A DNA stretch of 64,000 bases. Origin: Terrirubrum flagellatum (GTDB lineage Bacteria > Pseudomonadota > Alphaproteobacteria > Rhizobiales > Beijerinckiaceae). Numbering within the stretch: position 1 is the stretch's first letter; every line of letters begins with the position of its first letter. Shown piece by piece: positions 33,469 to 42,552 of this stretch. Position numbers and translations under genes: made by a program. The notes below the pieces were generated by a model that was given only the letters and a program-made list of their open reading frames with translations, was not told where the DNA came from and made no database searches. Where the stretch lies: positions 2,976,001 through 3,040,000 of the forward strand of contig NZ_CP091851.1 of NCBI RefSeq assembly GCF_022059845.1, written 5' to 3'.

Positions 33469-34525
33469 CCGCGACCTCCCAGCAGGCGGCGAAATGGCCC
33501 CGGCGCTTTTCCTCATAGGGCGGGCGCTCCGACCTGCAGCGCGCGACTGCGCGCGGACAGCGCGGCGCAAAAGCGCAGCCAGGCGGCAGATTCCACATGG
33601 CGGGAACGGCGCCGCTGATGTCGGTCAATCGCTCCTGCTGAGGTCGTCCGGGGACGGAACGCGGAATCGCGCCCATCAGCGCAACGGTGTAGGGATGCAG
33701 CGGTTGATCGAAGAGATCGAACACACTCGCCTGTTCGACCGGCCGGCCCGCATACATCACGACGACGCGATCCGCGACTTCAGACACGACGCCGAGATCG
33801 TGGGTGATCAACAAATGCGCCGCGCCCAGCCTTCGCTGAAGGTCGGAGATCAATCCCAGAATCTGCGCCTGGATCGTGACGTCGAGCGCCGTCGTCGGCT
33901 CATCCGCGACGATGATCTGCGGCTCGCAGGCAAGCGCGAGCGCGATCATCGCGCGCTGGCGCATGCCGCCTGACAGTTCATGCGGATATTGCCTCGCTCG
34001 CCGTTCCGGATCCGGCATGCGCACAAGGCGCAGCGTTTCCAGCGCGCGCTCCCAGGCGCCAACGCCGCCGCGATGACGGCGCACAGACTCCGCGATCTGT
34101 TCGCCGACCGTCATCACCGGATTGAGCGCTGTGAGCGCATCCTGGAAGATCATCGCGATACGATCGCCGCGCAAATCCTCGATCTCGCGCAGAGGCATCG
34201 CGTTGAGATCGCGACCCTCGATCTTGATCTCGCCACCCGTGACGCGCGCGCCCTTCGGCAAAAGGCCGAGCAAGGAGAGCGCGGTCATCGACTTGCCGCA
34301 TCCGGATTCGCCGACCAAGCAAACGGTCTCGCCCGGCGCCACAGACAGCGACATGCCGGAGACCACGACAAAGGCGCCCGCATCGCTGTGGATACGGATT
34401 TCGAGATCTTTCACCCCAAGCGCAGGCGCATTCGCTACGCGACGAATCTTGCCAACGCTGGAGGTCTGGTCAGTCCGTGGCGCCGTCAAGATTGCCAACC
34501 ATGAAGCCGTAGTCGCCGGATTCAA
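33461..34525 (-). CDS. Peptide-type ABC transporter ATPase (DppD/OppD-like)
   Basis: This encodes 354 residues. Motifs are Walker [13 protein letters not shown]-loop [11 protein letters not shown], signature LSGGMRQR, Walker [13 protein letters not shown] and the peptide-transporter C-terminal extension, including [11 protein letters not shown]. It pairs with the DppF-like subunit to energise import. The start at 34525 overlaps the upstream deacylase gene by 56 bases and has no obvious ribosome-binding site, so translation may really begin further in (for example the TTG at 34489); the ATPase domain itself begins about residue 38. Confidence 0.87.
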   Translation of the reverse strand: MNPATTASWLAILTAPRTDQTSSVGKIRRVANAPALGVKDLEIRIHSDAGAFVVVSGMSLSVAPGETVCLVGESGCGKSMTALSLLGLLPKGARVTGGEIKIEGRDLNAMPLREIEDLRGDRIAMIFQDALTALNPVMTVGEQIAESVRRHRGGVGAWERALETLRLVRMPDPERRARQYPHELSGGMRQRAMIALALACEPQIIVADEPTTALDVTIQAQILGLISDLQRRLGAAHLLITHDLGVVSEVADRVVVMYAGRPVEQASVFDLFDQPLHPYTVALMGAIPRSVPGRPQQERLTDISGAVPAMWNLPPGCAFAPRCPRAVARCRSERPPYEEKRRGHFAACWEVAVG

Positions 34526-35414
34526 CGATGTTGCGCGTGAGATGCTGCATGATCATCACGCCGTTCTCGTAAGGCGTCGGAATCTCCTCCAGCGTCTCGA
34601 ACGTGTAGGGGCTGACCACGCGACCAAGAAGCTGGCCGCCCTTGATCGGCTCGCCGTTGGCGGGACACAGCGGCTCCAGCCAACCGCCCTGCGTCGGTCT
34701 GATTCCGGCGAGTTCGTTGACGACGATCTGCTTCGACGGCGCCTTCGCCTCACCCGGAATGACGCCCTTCAGCCGCAGCATGTTCAACATCCCAGCGACG
34801 GTGCGCTCGACATAGGGCGTCTGATCGACAATGCCGCCGCCGAGCTCGATCACGCAGCAGGGAATCTTGCGCCTGTCGAGCGTGACGGCCTTCGTGGTGC
34901 CTGAGAACACCGTGCCTTCTTTTCCCTGCGTTGGCCGATAAAGAATCTTCGACCCGAAGGCGCGGGATAGATGTTCGTCATTCCAGATATAGACATAATC
35001 GACGGTCGGCCGATCGGTGCCGGCGTGCAGATCGATATGGATGTCGATCTTCTCGAGAAATTCGCGCGTGATCGCGGCCGCAAGCTGCTGGGTGTAATTG
35101 CCCTTCACATCGCCCGGAAATTCACGATTGAGATTGAGTTCGTCGATCGGCGTGAAACGATGATTGACGGCGAAGGCGCGCACATTGGCCACAGGCAGGA
35201 ACAGGATTCGCCCCTTCAGTGGCATCGACTTCAGCACGCGATAAAGTTCAAGGATCGCCTGCGAGCCCGTATTCTCATTGCCATGGATGCAGCCACTGAC
35301 GCCGATCGTCGGACCATCCTGCTCGCCGACAAGCTCATGCAGGAAGAGCACGGCATCACTGCCATCGGCATGGGTGGTGAATTTCGGGCGATGCAGCGTG
35401 GCTGACTTGACCAT
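34470..35414 (-). CDS. Succinylglutamate desuccinylase/aspartoacylase-family deacylase
   Basis: This 314-residue zinc-dependent M14-like hydrolase of the AstE/AspA family shows the metal and catalytic motifs GCIHGNENTGSQ (His/Glu ligands), ELNLNREFPG, HIDLHAG (His ligand) and CCVIELGGG. It has no signal peptide and would act in the cytosol. Relatives cleave N-acyl amino acids (N-succinylglutamate, N-acetylaspartate, N-acetyldiaminobutyrate in ectoine breakdown). Being inside a peptide-type import operon suggests the importer brings in an N-acylated amino acid or related amide that this enzyme opens. The start at 35414 follows AGAGGA; the longer frame to 35597 overlaps the permease gene. Confidence 0.85.
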   Translation of the reverse strand: MVKSATLHRPKFTTHADGSDAVLFLHELVGEQDGPTIGVSGCIHGNENTGSQAILELYRVLKSMPLKGRILFLPVANVRAFAVNHRFTPIDELNLNREFPGDVKGNYTQQLAAAITREFLEKIDIHIDLHAGTDRPTVDYVYIWNDEHLSRAFGSKILYRPTQGKEGTVFSGTTKAVTLDRRKIPCCVIELGGGIVDQTPYVERTVAGMLNMLRLKGVIPGEAKAPSKQIVVNELAGIRPTQGGWLEPLCPANGEPIKGGQLLGRVVSPYTFETLEEIPTPYENGVMIMQHLTRNIVESGDYGFMVGNLDGATD

Positions 35415-35445
35415 GGCTTCAGTCCTCTTCGAAATATCGGGATGC

Positions 35446-36297
35446 TCAGTTCTTGCCGCCTTGTCGCGACAGATGTTTGGGGTCGAGCGCATCGCGCAGG
35501 CCATCGCCGAGCAGATTGAAACCCAGCACGGTGAGCATGATGGTCGCCCCCGACACGATCGAAAGCCAAGGCTGATCGCGAATGAATCGCGTGCCATAGG
35601 CGAGCGTCCAACCCCAGGTCGGCGTCGGCGGCGGCAATCCGAAACCGAGGAAGCTCAGAGCGGACTCCGCGATCACGGCCGTGCCAAGACCAAGCGACGC
35701 CAGCACGATGATAGGTCCCAGCGCATTCGGCAGAATCTCGCGAAACAGGATGCGCGCATGGCTCGCGCCAAAGGCTTTCGCGGCCATCACATAGTTCTGC
35801 TCGCGCAGCACGAGCGTCGATGCGCGCACCACGCGCGCATAGTCCGTCCAGGTCACGACGATGATCGCGATCGCGACATTGACGACACCGGGCCCGAGCA
35901 CGGCGACGATCGCGAGCGACAGCACGATCGCGGGGAAGCCGAGAAAGATGTCAGCGATCCGCATCAGAATATGATCCGTCCAGCCGCCGAAATACCCCGT
36001 CAGCAACCCGACCGTCGCGCCAATCGCGGCGGCGACCGAAACCGACAGCAAGGCGATGCCAAGCGAAACGCGCGCGCCGAACACCAGTCGCGACCAGAGA
36101 TCGCGGCCAAAATTGTCGGTGCCAAGCCAGTGCTGGATGCCTGGCCCGGCGAAGCGGTTGCGCATGTCCATCTGCTCGACGCCATGCGTGGCGATCGCGG
36201 GCGCGAAGAGCGCACAAAGCACGATCGCGAGAGAGATCAGCGCGCCGAGCATAAGAGAAGGGCTTCGTAACCAGCGCGCGCTCATCGCCTTACCCAA
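35446..36297 (-). CDS. Peptide-type ABC transporter permease (DppC-like)
   Basis: This 283-residue inner-membrane subunit has an N-terminal helix followed by the HWLGTDNFGRDLWSRLVFGARVSL motif that marks DppC/OppC, five more helices, and the EAA-like loop YVMAAKAFGASHARILFREILPN. It forms a heterodimer with the DppB-like subunit; the genes overlap by 8 bases at the ATG at 36297, though a second ATG at 36285 is possible. The terminal GFNLLGDGLRDALDPK is the usual C-terminus of this class. Confidence 0.92.
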   Translation of the reverse strand: MGKAMSARWLRSPSLMLGALISLAIVLCALFAPAIATHGVEQMDMRNRFAGPGIQHWLGTDNFGRDLWSRLVFGARVSLGIALLSVSVAAAIGATVGLLTGYFGGWTDHILMRIADIFLGFPAIVLSLAIVAVLGPGVVNVAIAIIVVTWTDYARVVRASTLVLREQNYVMAAKAFGASHARILFREILPNALGPIIVLASLGLGTAVIAESALSFLGFGLPPPTPTWGWTLAYGTRFIRDQPWLSIVSGATIMLTVLGFNLLGDGLRDALDPKHLSRQGGKN

Positions 36298-37270
36298 GAC
36301 GCACGCGCGGATCGACTGCGGCGTAAAGCAGGTCGACGATGAGGTTCACGATCGCGAAGATCAGCGCGAAGCTGAGCGCAATGCCCTGAATCAAAGGCAG
36401 ATCGCGCTGCGCGATCGCGGCGACGGTGAGCTGGCCAAGGCCTGGCCACGCGAAAATCGTCTCCGTCAACACCGCGCCGCCGAGCAGCGCGCCAAAGCGC
36501 AGGCCGATGATGCTGAGGACGGGGAGAAGCGCATTGCCGAGCGCATGGCGCCAGATGACGCGCGGCCGCCGCAGCCCCTTCGCATAGGCGGTGCGGACGA
36601 AATCCTCCTGCAGCACATCGATCATCGAAGCGCGCACAAGCCGGCTGATCACGGCGGCGGAGTTGGCCGCGAGCGCGAAGGCGGGCAACGCGATGTGGCT
36701 CAAGGCGTCGGCGAGAGCTGCGGGACGGCCTGTAAGCGTAGAGACAATCGCAGGGGCCAAAGGTTCGCCGCGCCCGACCGCCGGCGCCCATCCGAGCTTC
36801 ACGGCGAAGGCGAGCATCAGGAGAAGGCCCAGCCAATAAACCGGCATGGAGACGCCAAGCTGCGCGAACAGCATCGCGCCCGTATCAACAAGGCTTCCCT
36901 GCCGCACGGCGGCGGCGACGCCCAGCGCAAGGCCGATCGCGGTCGCAAGCAGCAGCGCGACGACGGCGAGTTCGATCGTCGCAGCGAGGCGACCCGCGAT
37001 GATGTCGGCCACCGGCGCGTTCTGGAAGATCGAACGCCCCATGTCGCCGCGGAGCAGCGACGCGTAATAGTCGAGCAATCTCACATGCCAGGGCTGGTCG
37101 AGCCGCAGCGCGGCGCGCAGGCTCGCGATCGCGTCAGGCGACGCTTCCTGCCCGAGAAGCACCGAGGCGGGATCGCCGGGGATGATCAGCAGCAATGCAA
37201 ATGTCACTGCGACCATTCCCGCGATCATCGGGATGAGCAGCAGGAGCCGGCGTATGACATAGGCGAGCAT
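36290..37270 (-). CDS. Peptide-type ABC transporter permease (DppB-like)
   Basis: This 326-residue inner-membrane subunit has the N-terminus MLAYVIRRLLLLIPMIAGMVAVTFALLLIIPGDPAS, the standard DppB/OppB start with the PGDP motif, then five further helices and the coupling loop FVRTAYAKGLRRPRVIWRHALGN. It starts 18 bases after the binding-protein stop. The chemical nature of the substrate is not deducible from the permease. Confidence 0.92.
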   Translation of the reverse strand: MLAYVIRRLLLLIPMIAGMVAVTFALLLIIPGDPASVLLGQEASPDAIASLRAALRLDQPWHVRLLDYYASLLRGDMGRSIFQNAPVADIIAGRLAATIELAVVALLLATAIGLALGVAAAVRQGSLVDTGAMLFAQLGVSMPVYWLGLLLMLAFAVKLGWAPAVGRGEPLAPAIVSTLTGRPAALADALSHIALPAFALAANSAAVISRLVRASMIDVLQEDFVRTAYAKGLRRPRVIWRHALGNALLPVLSIIGLRFGALLGGAVLTETIFAWPGLGQLTVAAIAQRDLPLIQGIALSFALIFAIVNLIVDLLYAAVDPRVRLG

Positions 37271-37288
37271 ACGGCGGCTCTCGTCCGC

Positions 37289-38830
37289 TCAGTCGTTGAA
37301 GCCGATCAGCCCACGCAGATTTCCGCGCGGCGTCGCCTGCACCGTCAACGGCAGCTTCCTGGAATAAAAGAGCTGATAGCCCTGATCCGAAATGATGTAA
37401 TAAGGCAGCTCTTCCGCGAGGATCGTCGCCGCCTTGCGATAGGCTGCGGCGCGCCCTGCCTGATCGAGCGCCGAGCGGCCCTCCTGCAACGCCGCATCGA
37501 CTGCAGGATTGGAATAGCCGCCCCAGTTGGTCGAGCCGCCAGTCGTCAACTGCGCAAATAGCAACCGATCGGGATCGACGATATTCAACCAGCCCAGCAG
37601 CGCGATCTGATGCTGGCTCTTCTGGACATAGTTGGTGGAGAAGGACGGCCAGTCCGTGATCTGCGCCTTCGCTTCCACGCCGGCCTCACGGAAAATCGCC
37701 TGCATGAACTCCAGCGTCTGCACGCGATTGGGGTCTTCGCTGTGGGTCGAGAGCGTCAGCGCAAGCTTCTTGCCGTCCTTCTCCAGAATCCCGTCCTTGT
37801 TCTTCTTCCAGCCCATCTCGGCGAACAGAGCAGCGGCGCCTTTCACATCGAAGTCCGGCTGCTTGATGCTGGCGGAATAGGCCCAGGACGATGGCAGCAG
37901 AACCGAATTCGCGACCTGATCGACGCCGCGATAGATGTCATCGACGATCGTCTTCTGATCGACGAGCATGCCGAGCGCCTTGCGCATCTTCGGCTCGGCG
38001 AGCAGCGGGTCTCTGGCGTTGAAATTGAGATAGGTGACGCCGAGACCGGCGGTCACAACAGCGCCGAAGCGCTGATCCTTGGCGAGGCGGGCAATATCCT
38101 GCGGCGAAAGGGGCGACTGGATCGCGTCGAGGTCGCCGGCCTCAAACGCTTGTGCGCGCGATGTATTATCGCCAATGATCTTGAGCGTCAGCCTCTGCAC
38201 CTTCGGCGCGCCGGCCCAGTAATTCGGATTGGCTTCAAGAGCGATCTCGCTGCCACGCGTCCAGGACACGAGCTTCATCGGTCCTGAACCAACTGGCTTC
38301 AGGCCGATATCCTGTCCGGACTCCACGAGCTTCTTCGGCGTGACGCCAAGATCGAGATAGGTGAGCAGCGGCGCATAGGGTGCAGACAAAGTGAACTTGA
38401 CCGTCTGCGCGTCAACAGCCTCGATCGACGTGATCGGCGTATAAAGCGCGCGCTGCGGCGCGTTCATCGATGGATTGAGCAACGTCGTATAGGTGAAGAC
38501 GACATCATCCGCCGTCAGAGGCGAACCGTCGGAAAATTTGAGCCCCGCGCGCAGCTTGAATATCCAGGTCTTGGGGTCGGGCGTCGTCCAGCTCTCGGCA
38601 AGGTCGGGCTTTGGCTCCAACGTCGGCGTCAGATGCACCAGCCCGGCATAGATGAGATCGGTCGTGCGATAGGCGGTGGTGTCGCGCGTGAGCCGCGGAT
38701 CGAGCGTTCCGGCGTCAACATCGGTTCCGATCACCACGGGCTTTGCGGTCTGGGCGCGGACGGCCGTTGTGAAAGGCGCGGCGAGCGCGAAAGCCGCGAC
38801 GAGAGCAAGATGCGTTTTTTTCATCGGCAT
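37289..38830 (-). CDS. Peptide-type ABC substrate-binding protein (family 5)
   Basis: This 513-residue periplasmic protein of the DppA/OppA family has a signal peptide ending VRA-QTA. Family features are VVIGTDVDAGTLDPRLTRDTTAYRTTDLIYAGLVHL, AESWTTPDPKTWIFKLRAGLKFSDGSPLTADDVVFTY and GSGPMKLVSWTRG. Ligands in this family include peptides, opines, nickel complexes and N-acyl amino acids. It is the first transporter gene after the GntR regulator, which ends 35 bases upstream, and the operon's deacylase hints at an acylated amino acid as ligand. Confidence 0.9.
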   Translation of the reverse strand: MPMKKTHLALVAAFALAAPFTTAVRAQTAKPVVIGTDVDAGTLDPRLTRDTTAYRTTDLIYAGLVHLTPTLEPKPDLAESWTTPDPKTWIFKLRAGLKFSDGSPLTADDVVFTYTTLLNPSMNAPQRALYTPITSIEAVDAQTVKFTLSAPYAPLLTYLDLGVTPKKLVESGQDIGLKPVGSGPMKLVSWTRGSEIALEANPNYWAGAPKVQRLTLKIIGDNTSRAQAFEAGDLDAIQSPLSPQDIARLAKDQRFGAVVTAGLGVTYLNFNARDPLLAEPKMRKALGMLVDQKTIVDDIYRGVDQVANSVLLPSSWAYSASIKQPDFDVKGAAALFAEMGWKKNKDGILEKDGKKLALTLSTHSEDPNRVQTLEFMQAIFREAGVEAKAQITDWPSFSTNYVQKSQHQIALLGWLNIVDPDRLLFAQLTTGGSTNWGGYSNPAVDAALQEGRSALDQAGRAAAYRKAATILAEELPYYIISDQGYQLFYSRKLPLTVQATPRGNLRGLIGFND

Positions 38831-38865
38831 GGTCCCCTCTTCCTGCGTGATGAAGCCTGATGCGT

Positions 38866-39891
38866 TTATGCGGCGTCGGTCGCCCTCCTCGCGACTGCGA
38901 CGTTTTCACCTTTGGCGACTTTCGATCTCCTCAATTGCGCGAGTTGAGGCGCGAGGCTCGTTTCGAGCGCGCCGGGATCAGGCGCATGGCGATATTCGAA
39001 GCAATTGACGCCCGGCGGCGCAAGCCGCGCCACATGATCGGCGCCCGATGCGAACACGACGACGTCGCTCTCGGCCAGCGTGGCGGCGAGATCTGGCGCC
39101 GACGACCAGGTGGTGACGATCGATGCGACATGCGGTGCGAATTCGCGAATGCTCGGCCGCATGATGGCGATGTAATCCTTGAAGTGAGTCACGGCGGCGA
39201 TCCGCACGCGCGGGTCAAGTCCGGCGAGCGCCATGCGCGTCTTCGCCGATGGCACGAAGCGCAGGGACAAAACATTGGCGCGCGGAACGAGCGCTTTCAC
39301 CTCGGTCTCGCGATGGATGAAAGTGAGAACAAGGTCAGCGCCCTCGCAGGCGCGGCGCGCTTCATCAGATGTTTTGAGCGCATCGATCGTCACCATGCGG
39401 ATGCGATCGGCGGGGCCGAGAACGGGGCGTATCTGCTCAATGTAATCTTGCCCCGGCCGCTCGAAGATCACGGCGAAGATGATGCTCAGGCCTGCCTTCG
39501 GCCTGCGAAGCTGCGCCTGCGCGCTGATCATCGACGCAAGCGCCGGCGCTGCAACGCCGAGTTGCTCGGCCTTGTCGATCAATTCGTCGATGTCGGCGCG
39601 CAGCGCGGACGCTGGCGCGATGTTGAGCGCTTTCGGTCGCGACGGTTTCGCGGCGAACACGCCGAGGCCCGGACGCATCTCGATGAGACCCGCCTCGCGC
39701 AATTGCTTGTAGACCTGGCTGACCGTCATCGGCGCAATGCCGAGATCGGCCGCCATCTGCCGCACCGGCTTCAACCGCGCGCCATGCGCGACCTCGCCGA
39801 AAGCGAGACAATAGCTCAACAGCCCATAGAGCTGCCGGCCCACCGGGACGGGCAGCGACCTGTCGATGCTGAAGGCGTCGATCTCGAACAT
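38866..39891 (-). CDS. GntR-type regulator with an unusual C-terminal domain
   Basis: This encodes 341 residues. Residues ~15-85 form a GntR winged helix (YGLLSYCLAFGEVAHGARLKPVRQMAADLGIAPMTVSQVYKQLREAGLIEMRPGLGVFA). The remaining ~230 residues are not FCD, UTRA or aminotransferase-like; they look like two Rossmann-type alpha/beta lobes (LSIIFAVIFERPGQDYIEQIRPVL..., ADLVLTFIHRETEV..., ESDVVVFASGADHVARL). It heads the peptide-type operon and has a perfect operator overlapping its own promoter region, so autoregulation and control of the whole operon are likely. The start at 39891 avoids reading into the operator; the frame reaches 39900. Confidence 0.82.
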   Translation of the reverse strand: MFEIDAFSIDRSLPVPVGRQLYGLLSYCLAFGEVAHGARLKPVRQMAADLGIAPMTVSQVYKQLREAGLIEMRPGLGVFAAKPSRPKALNIAPASALRADIDELIDKAEQLGVAAPALASMISAQAQLRRPKAGLSIIFAVIFERPGQDYIEQIRPVLGPADRIRMVTIDALKTSDEARRACEGADLVLTFIHRETEVKALVPRANVLSLRFVPSAKTRMALAGLDPRVRIAAVTHFKDYIAIMRPSIREFAPHVASIVTTWSSAPDLAATLAESDVVVFASGADHVARLAPPGVNCFEYRHAPDPGALETSLAPQLAQLRRSKVAKGENVAVARRATDAA

Positions 39892-39913
39892 GTGTATCAA
39901 TAGACTGATACAC
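39892..39913. promoter_or_regulatory. Operator of the GntR-led peptide-type operon
   Basis: The perfect inverted repeat GTGTATCA (39892-39899) / TGATACAC (39906-39913), spacer 6, touches the regulator's start codon. A further half-site, GTGTATCAG, lies at 39992-40000. Inverted repeats of this shape in front of a GntR gene are usual autoregulatory sites. Confidence 0.72.
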
Positions 39914-40201
39914 TACTCTAGCACGCATCAGGCCAAGCGCAACGGTCAATTGACGGCCAACGCCAATGCTCCATAGCGAAATGGCCGACAGGTGTATCAG
40001 ATGGTTAGAGATGATGGCTCTTCAGGGAGCGATATCGACTGGCCCGAATCCTGGCGATCGTCGCGCGGCGACCCGGCATGAGGGGAAAGCGAACATGATT
40101 TTGCGACATCGACGAGGTTGCGAAATGCGGCGACTTCAGCGCTTCCAATCAATCATACTGCAAGTCCGCGAACTGTCGCTTGGACGACCTCCAGATTTAC
40201 A

Positions 40202-40244
40202 TTGAAACAACTCAAATCTGCTTATTTGAAACTATTCAAAACTG
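40202..40244 (+). promoter_or_regulatory. Tandem operator-like repeat before the chelate ABC importer
   Basis: Two copies of TTGAAAC-N1-A-N1-TCAAA-N1-CTG begin at 40202 and 40226, 24 bases apart, in an AT-rich stretch about 70-110 bases upstream of the binding-protein gene. The second copy is itself palindromic (TTTGAA / TTCAAA, 40225-40240). The arrangement suggests cooperative binding of a metal-responsive regulator. The rest of the region between 39914 and 40314 shows no gene and no riboswitch fold that I recognise. Confidence 0.5.
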
Positions 40245-40314
40245 ACGCTTTATTTTTGAAGACGCGATTGCACTGTGATACGGCCTCGCCGAGTTCCTCG
40301 TTGCCGGGTTGATA

Positions 40315-41475
40315 ATGACGTCCTTGACCGCAGCGCTCGCAACGCATCGGCGAGCATTTTTTAATCTGGTCGGCGCCTTTGCCCTTGCCGGCGCGACGAC
40401 TTTCGCAACCTCCGCCGCGGCCGAGCAGATCGAGGTGACCGATCTCGCCGGCCGCGTGGTGAGAGTGACGAAGAATCCGTCGAAGATCGTGCTCAGCGAA
40501 GGGCGTCAGCTCTACACGCTCGCGATGCTCGACAGAGATGATCCGTTCAAGCGCGTCGTCGGTTGGGGCAACGATCTCATCGAGAACGATCCGGGCGCAT
40601 GGCAGAAATATCTGGCGAAGTTCCCGCATGCGAAGAACGTGGCGAATATGGGCAATCCCTACGCCGCCGATGTGAGTATGGAGAAAATCGCCTCGCTTGG
40701 CGCGGAGGTCTACGTCCTCGACCTCTCCAACTATTTCAAGGCGCAGGAGACCGGCCTGCTCGCCAAGCTCGAGAAGGCCGGCGTCGCCACCATCTTCGTC
40801 GACTTCCGCCAGGACCCGACGCAAAATGTGCTTCCGAGCGTGCTGCTGCTCGGGCGCGTGCTTGGCCGCGAAGCCGAGGCCAGCTCTTTCACTGACTACT
40901 ATGTCAGGCAGACACGCAGGATCTACGCGCGAGTCGGCGGGATTCCGGACGCGAAGAAGCCAATGGTGTTCGTCGAGCGCGCTGCCGGCCTGCTGCCATG
41001 CTGCGCGACATTCGGCCCCTATAATTTCGGCCGCTTCATCGAAGAAGCAGGCGGCCGCAACTGGGGCAGCCAGTTCTTCGCCGGCTTCCAGGCGGAAGCT
41101 TCGCAAGAGAAAGTGCTGACTGACAATCCCGACATCTATTTCCTCACCGGCGCCAATTGGTACGGCAGCAATCCCAACACGACGGCGGTCAGCCTCGGCT
41201 ACGACGCGACTCCGGAAAAGGTGCAGAAGGAATTGTCAGCGCTGATGCAGCGTCCGGGTTTCGCCGCGCTCAAGGCGGTGAAGGCGAAAAAGGTGATGGC
41301 GTTCTATCACCAGTTCTACGACGCGCCTTACTACTTCGTCGCCGAACTCGCGATGGCCAAGACGTTCTATCCCGACCTGTTCCAGGACGTCGATCCCGAA
41401 GCGGTGTTCAGGGAGTTCCATGAGAAGTTCCTGCCGATCGCTTATTCCGGCGTGTTCTGGGCCAAGCTGCAGTAA
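40315..41475 (+). CDS. Iron/chelate-type ABC substrate-binding protein
   Basis: This 386-residue periplasmic protein of the FecB/FhuD/BtuF class has a signal peptide ending SAAA-EQI. Typical features are EVTDLAGRVVRVTKNPSKIVLSEGRQLYTLAML at the start, the ASLGAEVYVLDLSN turn and the long-helix connected C-terminal lobe. Ligands of the class are ferric siderophores, haem, cobalamin and other metal chelates. The frame can start at a TTG at 40309; the ATG at 40315 is preferred. Permease, ATPase and a methyltransferase gene follow with gaps of 5, 10 and 5 bases. Confidence 0.86.
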   Translation: MTSLTAALATHRRAFFNLVGAFALAGATTFATSAAAEQIEVTDLAGRVVRVTKNPSKIVLSEGRQLYTLAMLDRDDPFKRVVGWGNDLIENDPGAWQKYLAKFPHAKNVANMGNPYAADVSMEKIASLGAEVYVLDLSNYFKAQETGLLAKLEKAGVATIFVDFRQDPTQNVLPSVLLLGRVLGREAEASSFTDYYVRQTRRIYARVGGIPDAKKPMVFVERAAGLLPCCATFGPYNFGRFIEEAGGRNWGSQFFAGFQAEASQEKVLTDNPDIYFLTGANWYGSNPNTTAVSLGYDATPEKVQKELSALMQRPGFAALKAVKAKKVMAFYHQFYDAPYYFVAELAMAKTFYPDLFQDVDPEAVFREFHEKFLPIAYSGVFWAKLQ

Positions 41476-41480
41476 GCGCG

Positions 41481-42542
41481 GTGGCTTCGATCACACTGAA
41501 CGCGGGACCTGCCGCAAGCGACTATCGCCGGCGCAATCTGCGCCGGCTGAAGCTTGTCGCCGGCGGACTTCTCGCGCTCTTCGCCGCGCTCGTCATCGAT
41601 GTCTCGACCGGTCCCGGCAATCTGCCGATCGCCGACATTGTCCGCACGCTCGTCTCTCCCGAGGGCGTCGATGCGCGCATGGCGGTCATCGTCTGGGATC
41701 TGCGTTTGCCGATCGCGCTCATGGCGCTCGCCATCGGCGCGATGCTCGGGCTTGCGGGCGCGGGCATGCAGACGATCCTCGCCAATCCGCTGGCCGACCC
41801 CTTTACGCTTGGCGTTTCGGCTGCGGCGACCGTCGGCGCCTCGCTCGCGATCGTCACAGGCTGGAGCGTCGTTCCCGGCGCGGGCCCATTCATCGTGACG
41901 GCAAACGCATTCGTCTTCGCGTTCGGCGCGTCGCTTGTGCTGTTCTTCATGACCAAGCTGCGCGGCGTCAGTCCGGAGACCATGATCCTTGTCGGCATCG
42001 CGCTGCTTTTCACCTGCAACGCGATCACGGCGCTGCTGCAATATCGCTCGAATGAGGTTCAGCTCACGCAGATCGTGTTCTGGACACTGGGCAGCCTCGC
42101 GCGATCGACATGGGCGAAAGTCGCCATCGCGCTCGCTTTGATCGCGCTCGTCGTTCCCCTCTTCCTCGCGCGCGGCTGGGCGCTCACCGCGCTGCGCATG
42201 GGCGATGAGCGCGCCGAAAGTCTCGGCGTGCGCGTCGATCGGCTGCGTCTCGAAGTGCTCGGCATGACCTCGCTTTTGGCCGCGGTCGCGGTTTCCTTCG
42301 TTGGCGGCATTGGCTTCATCGGGCTCGTCGGTCCACACATCGCGCGCCTGCTGGTCGGCGAGGACCAGCGCTTCTTCGTGCCGGTGGCGGCGATCGCGAG
42401 CGCTACGATCCTGTCGCTCGCCTCCAGCATCTCCAAGGCGATCACACCCGGCGTGATCTATCCCATCGGCATCATCACAGCGCTGATCGGCGTTCCCTTC
42501 TTCATCAGCCTCGTGATGTCGATCAGAAACCGGGCGATCTAG
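41481..42542 (+). CDS. FecCD-family ABC transporter permease
   Basis: This 353-residue inner-membrane protein has about ten helices. Diagnostic stretches are LRLPIALMALAIGAMLGLAGAGMQTILANPLADPFTLGVSAAA and FVGGIGFIGLVGPHIARLLVGEDQRFFVPVAAI, both characteristic of the FecCD/BtuC fold (type II importers). It would act as a homodimer with the ATPase downstream. The ligand is a metal chelate or metal cofactor by family analogy. Confidence 0.92.
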   Translation: MASITLNAGPAASDYRRRNLRRLKLVAGGLLALFAALVIDVSTGPGNLPIADIVRTLVSPEGVDARMAVIVWDLRLPIALMALAIGAMLGLAGAGMQTILANPLADPFTLGVSAAATVGASLAIVTGWSVVPGAGPFIVTANAFVFAFGASLVLFFMTKLRGVSPETMILVGIALLFTCNAITALLQYRSNEVQLTQIVFWTLGSLARSTWAKVAIALALIALVVPLFLARGWALTALRMGDERAESLGVRVDRLRLEVLGMTSLLAAVAVSFVGGIGFIGLVGPHIARLLVGEDQRFFVPVAAIASATILSLASSISKAITPGVIYPIGIITALIGVPFFISLVMSIRNRAI

Positions 42543-42552
42543 GACGAGCCTC

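Noticed and set aside
39914-40201. Riboswitch (cobalamin or similar) before the chelate importer
   Set aside because: I could not find conserved riboswitch boxes; only operator-like repeats further downstream.
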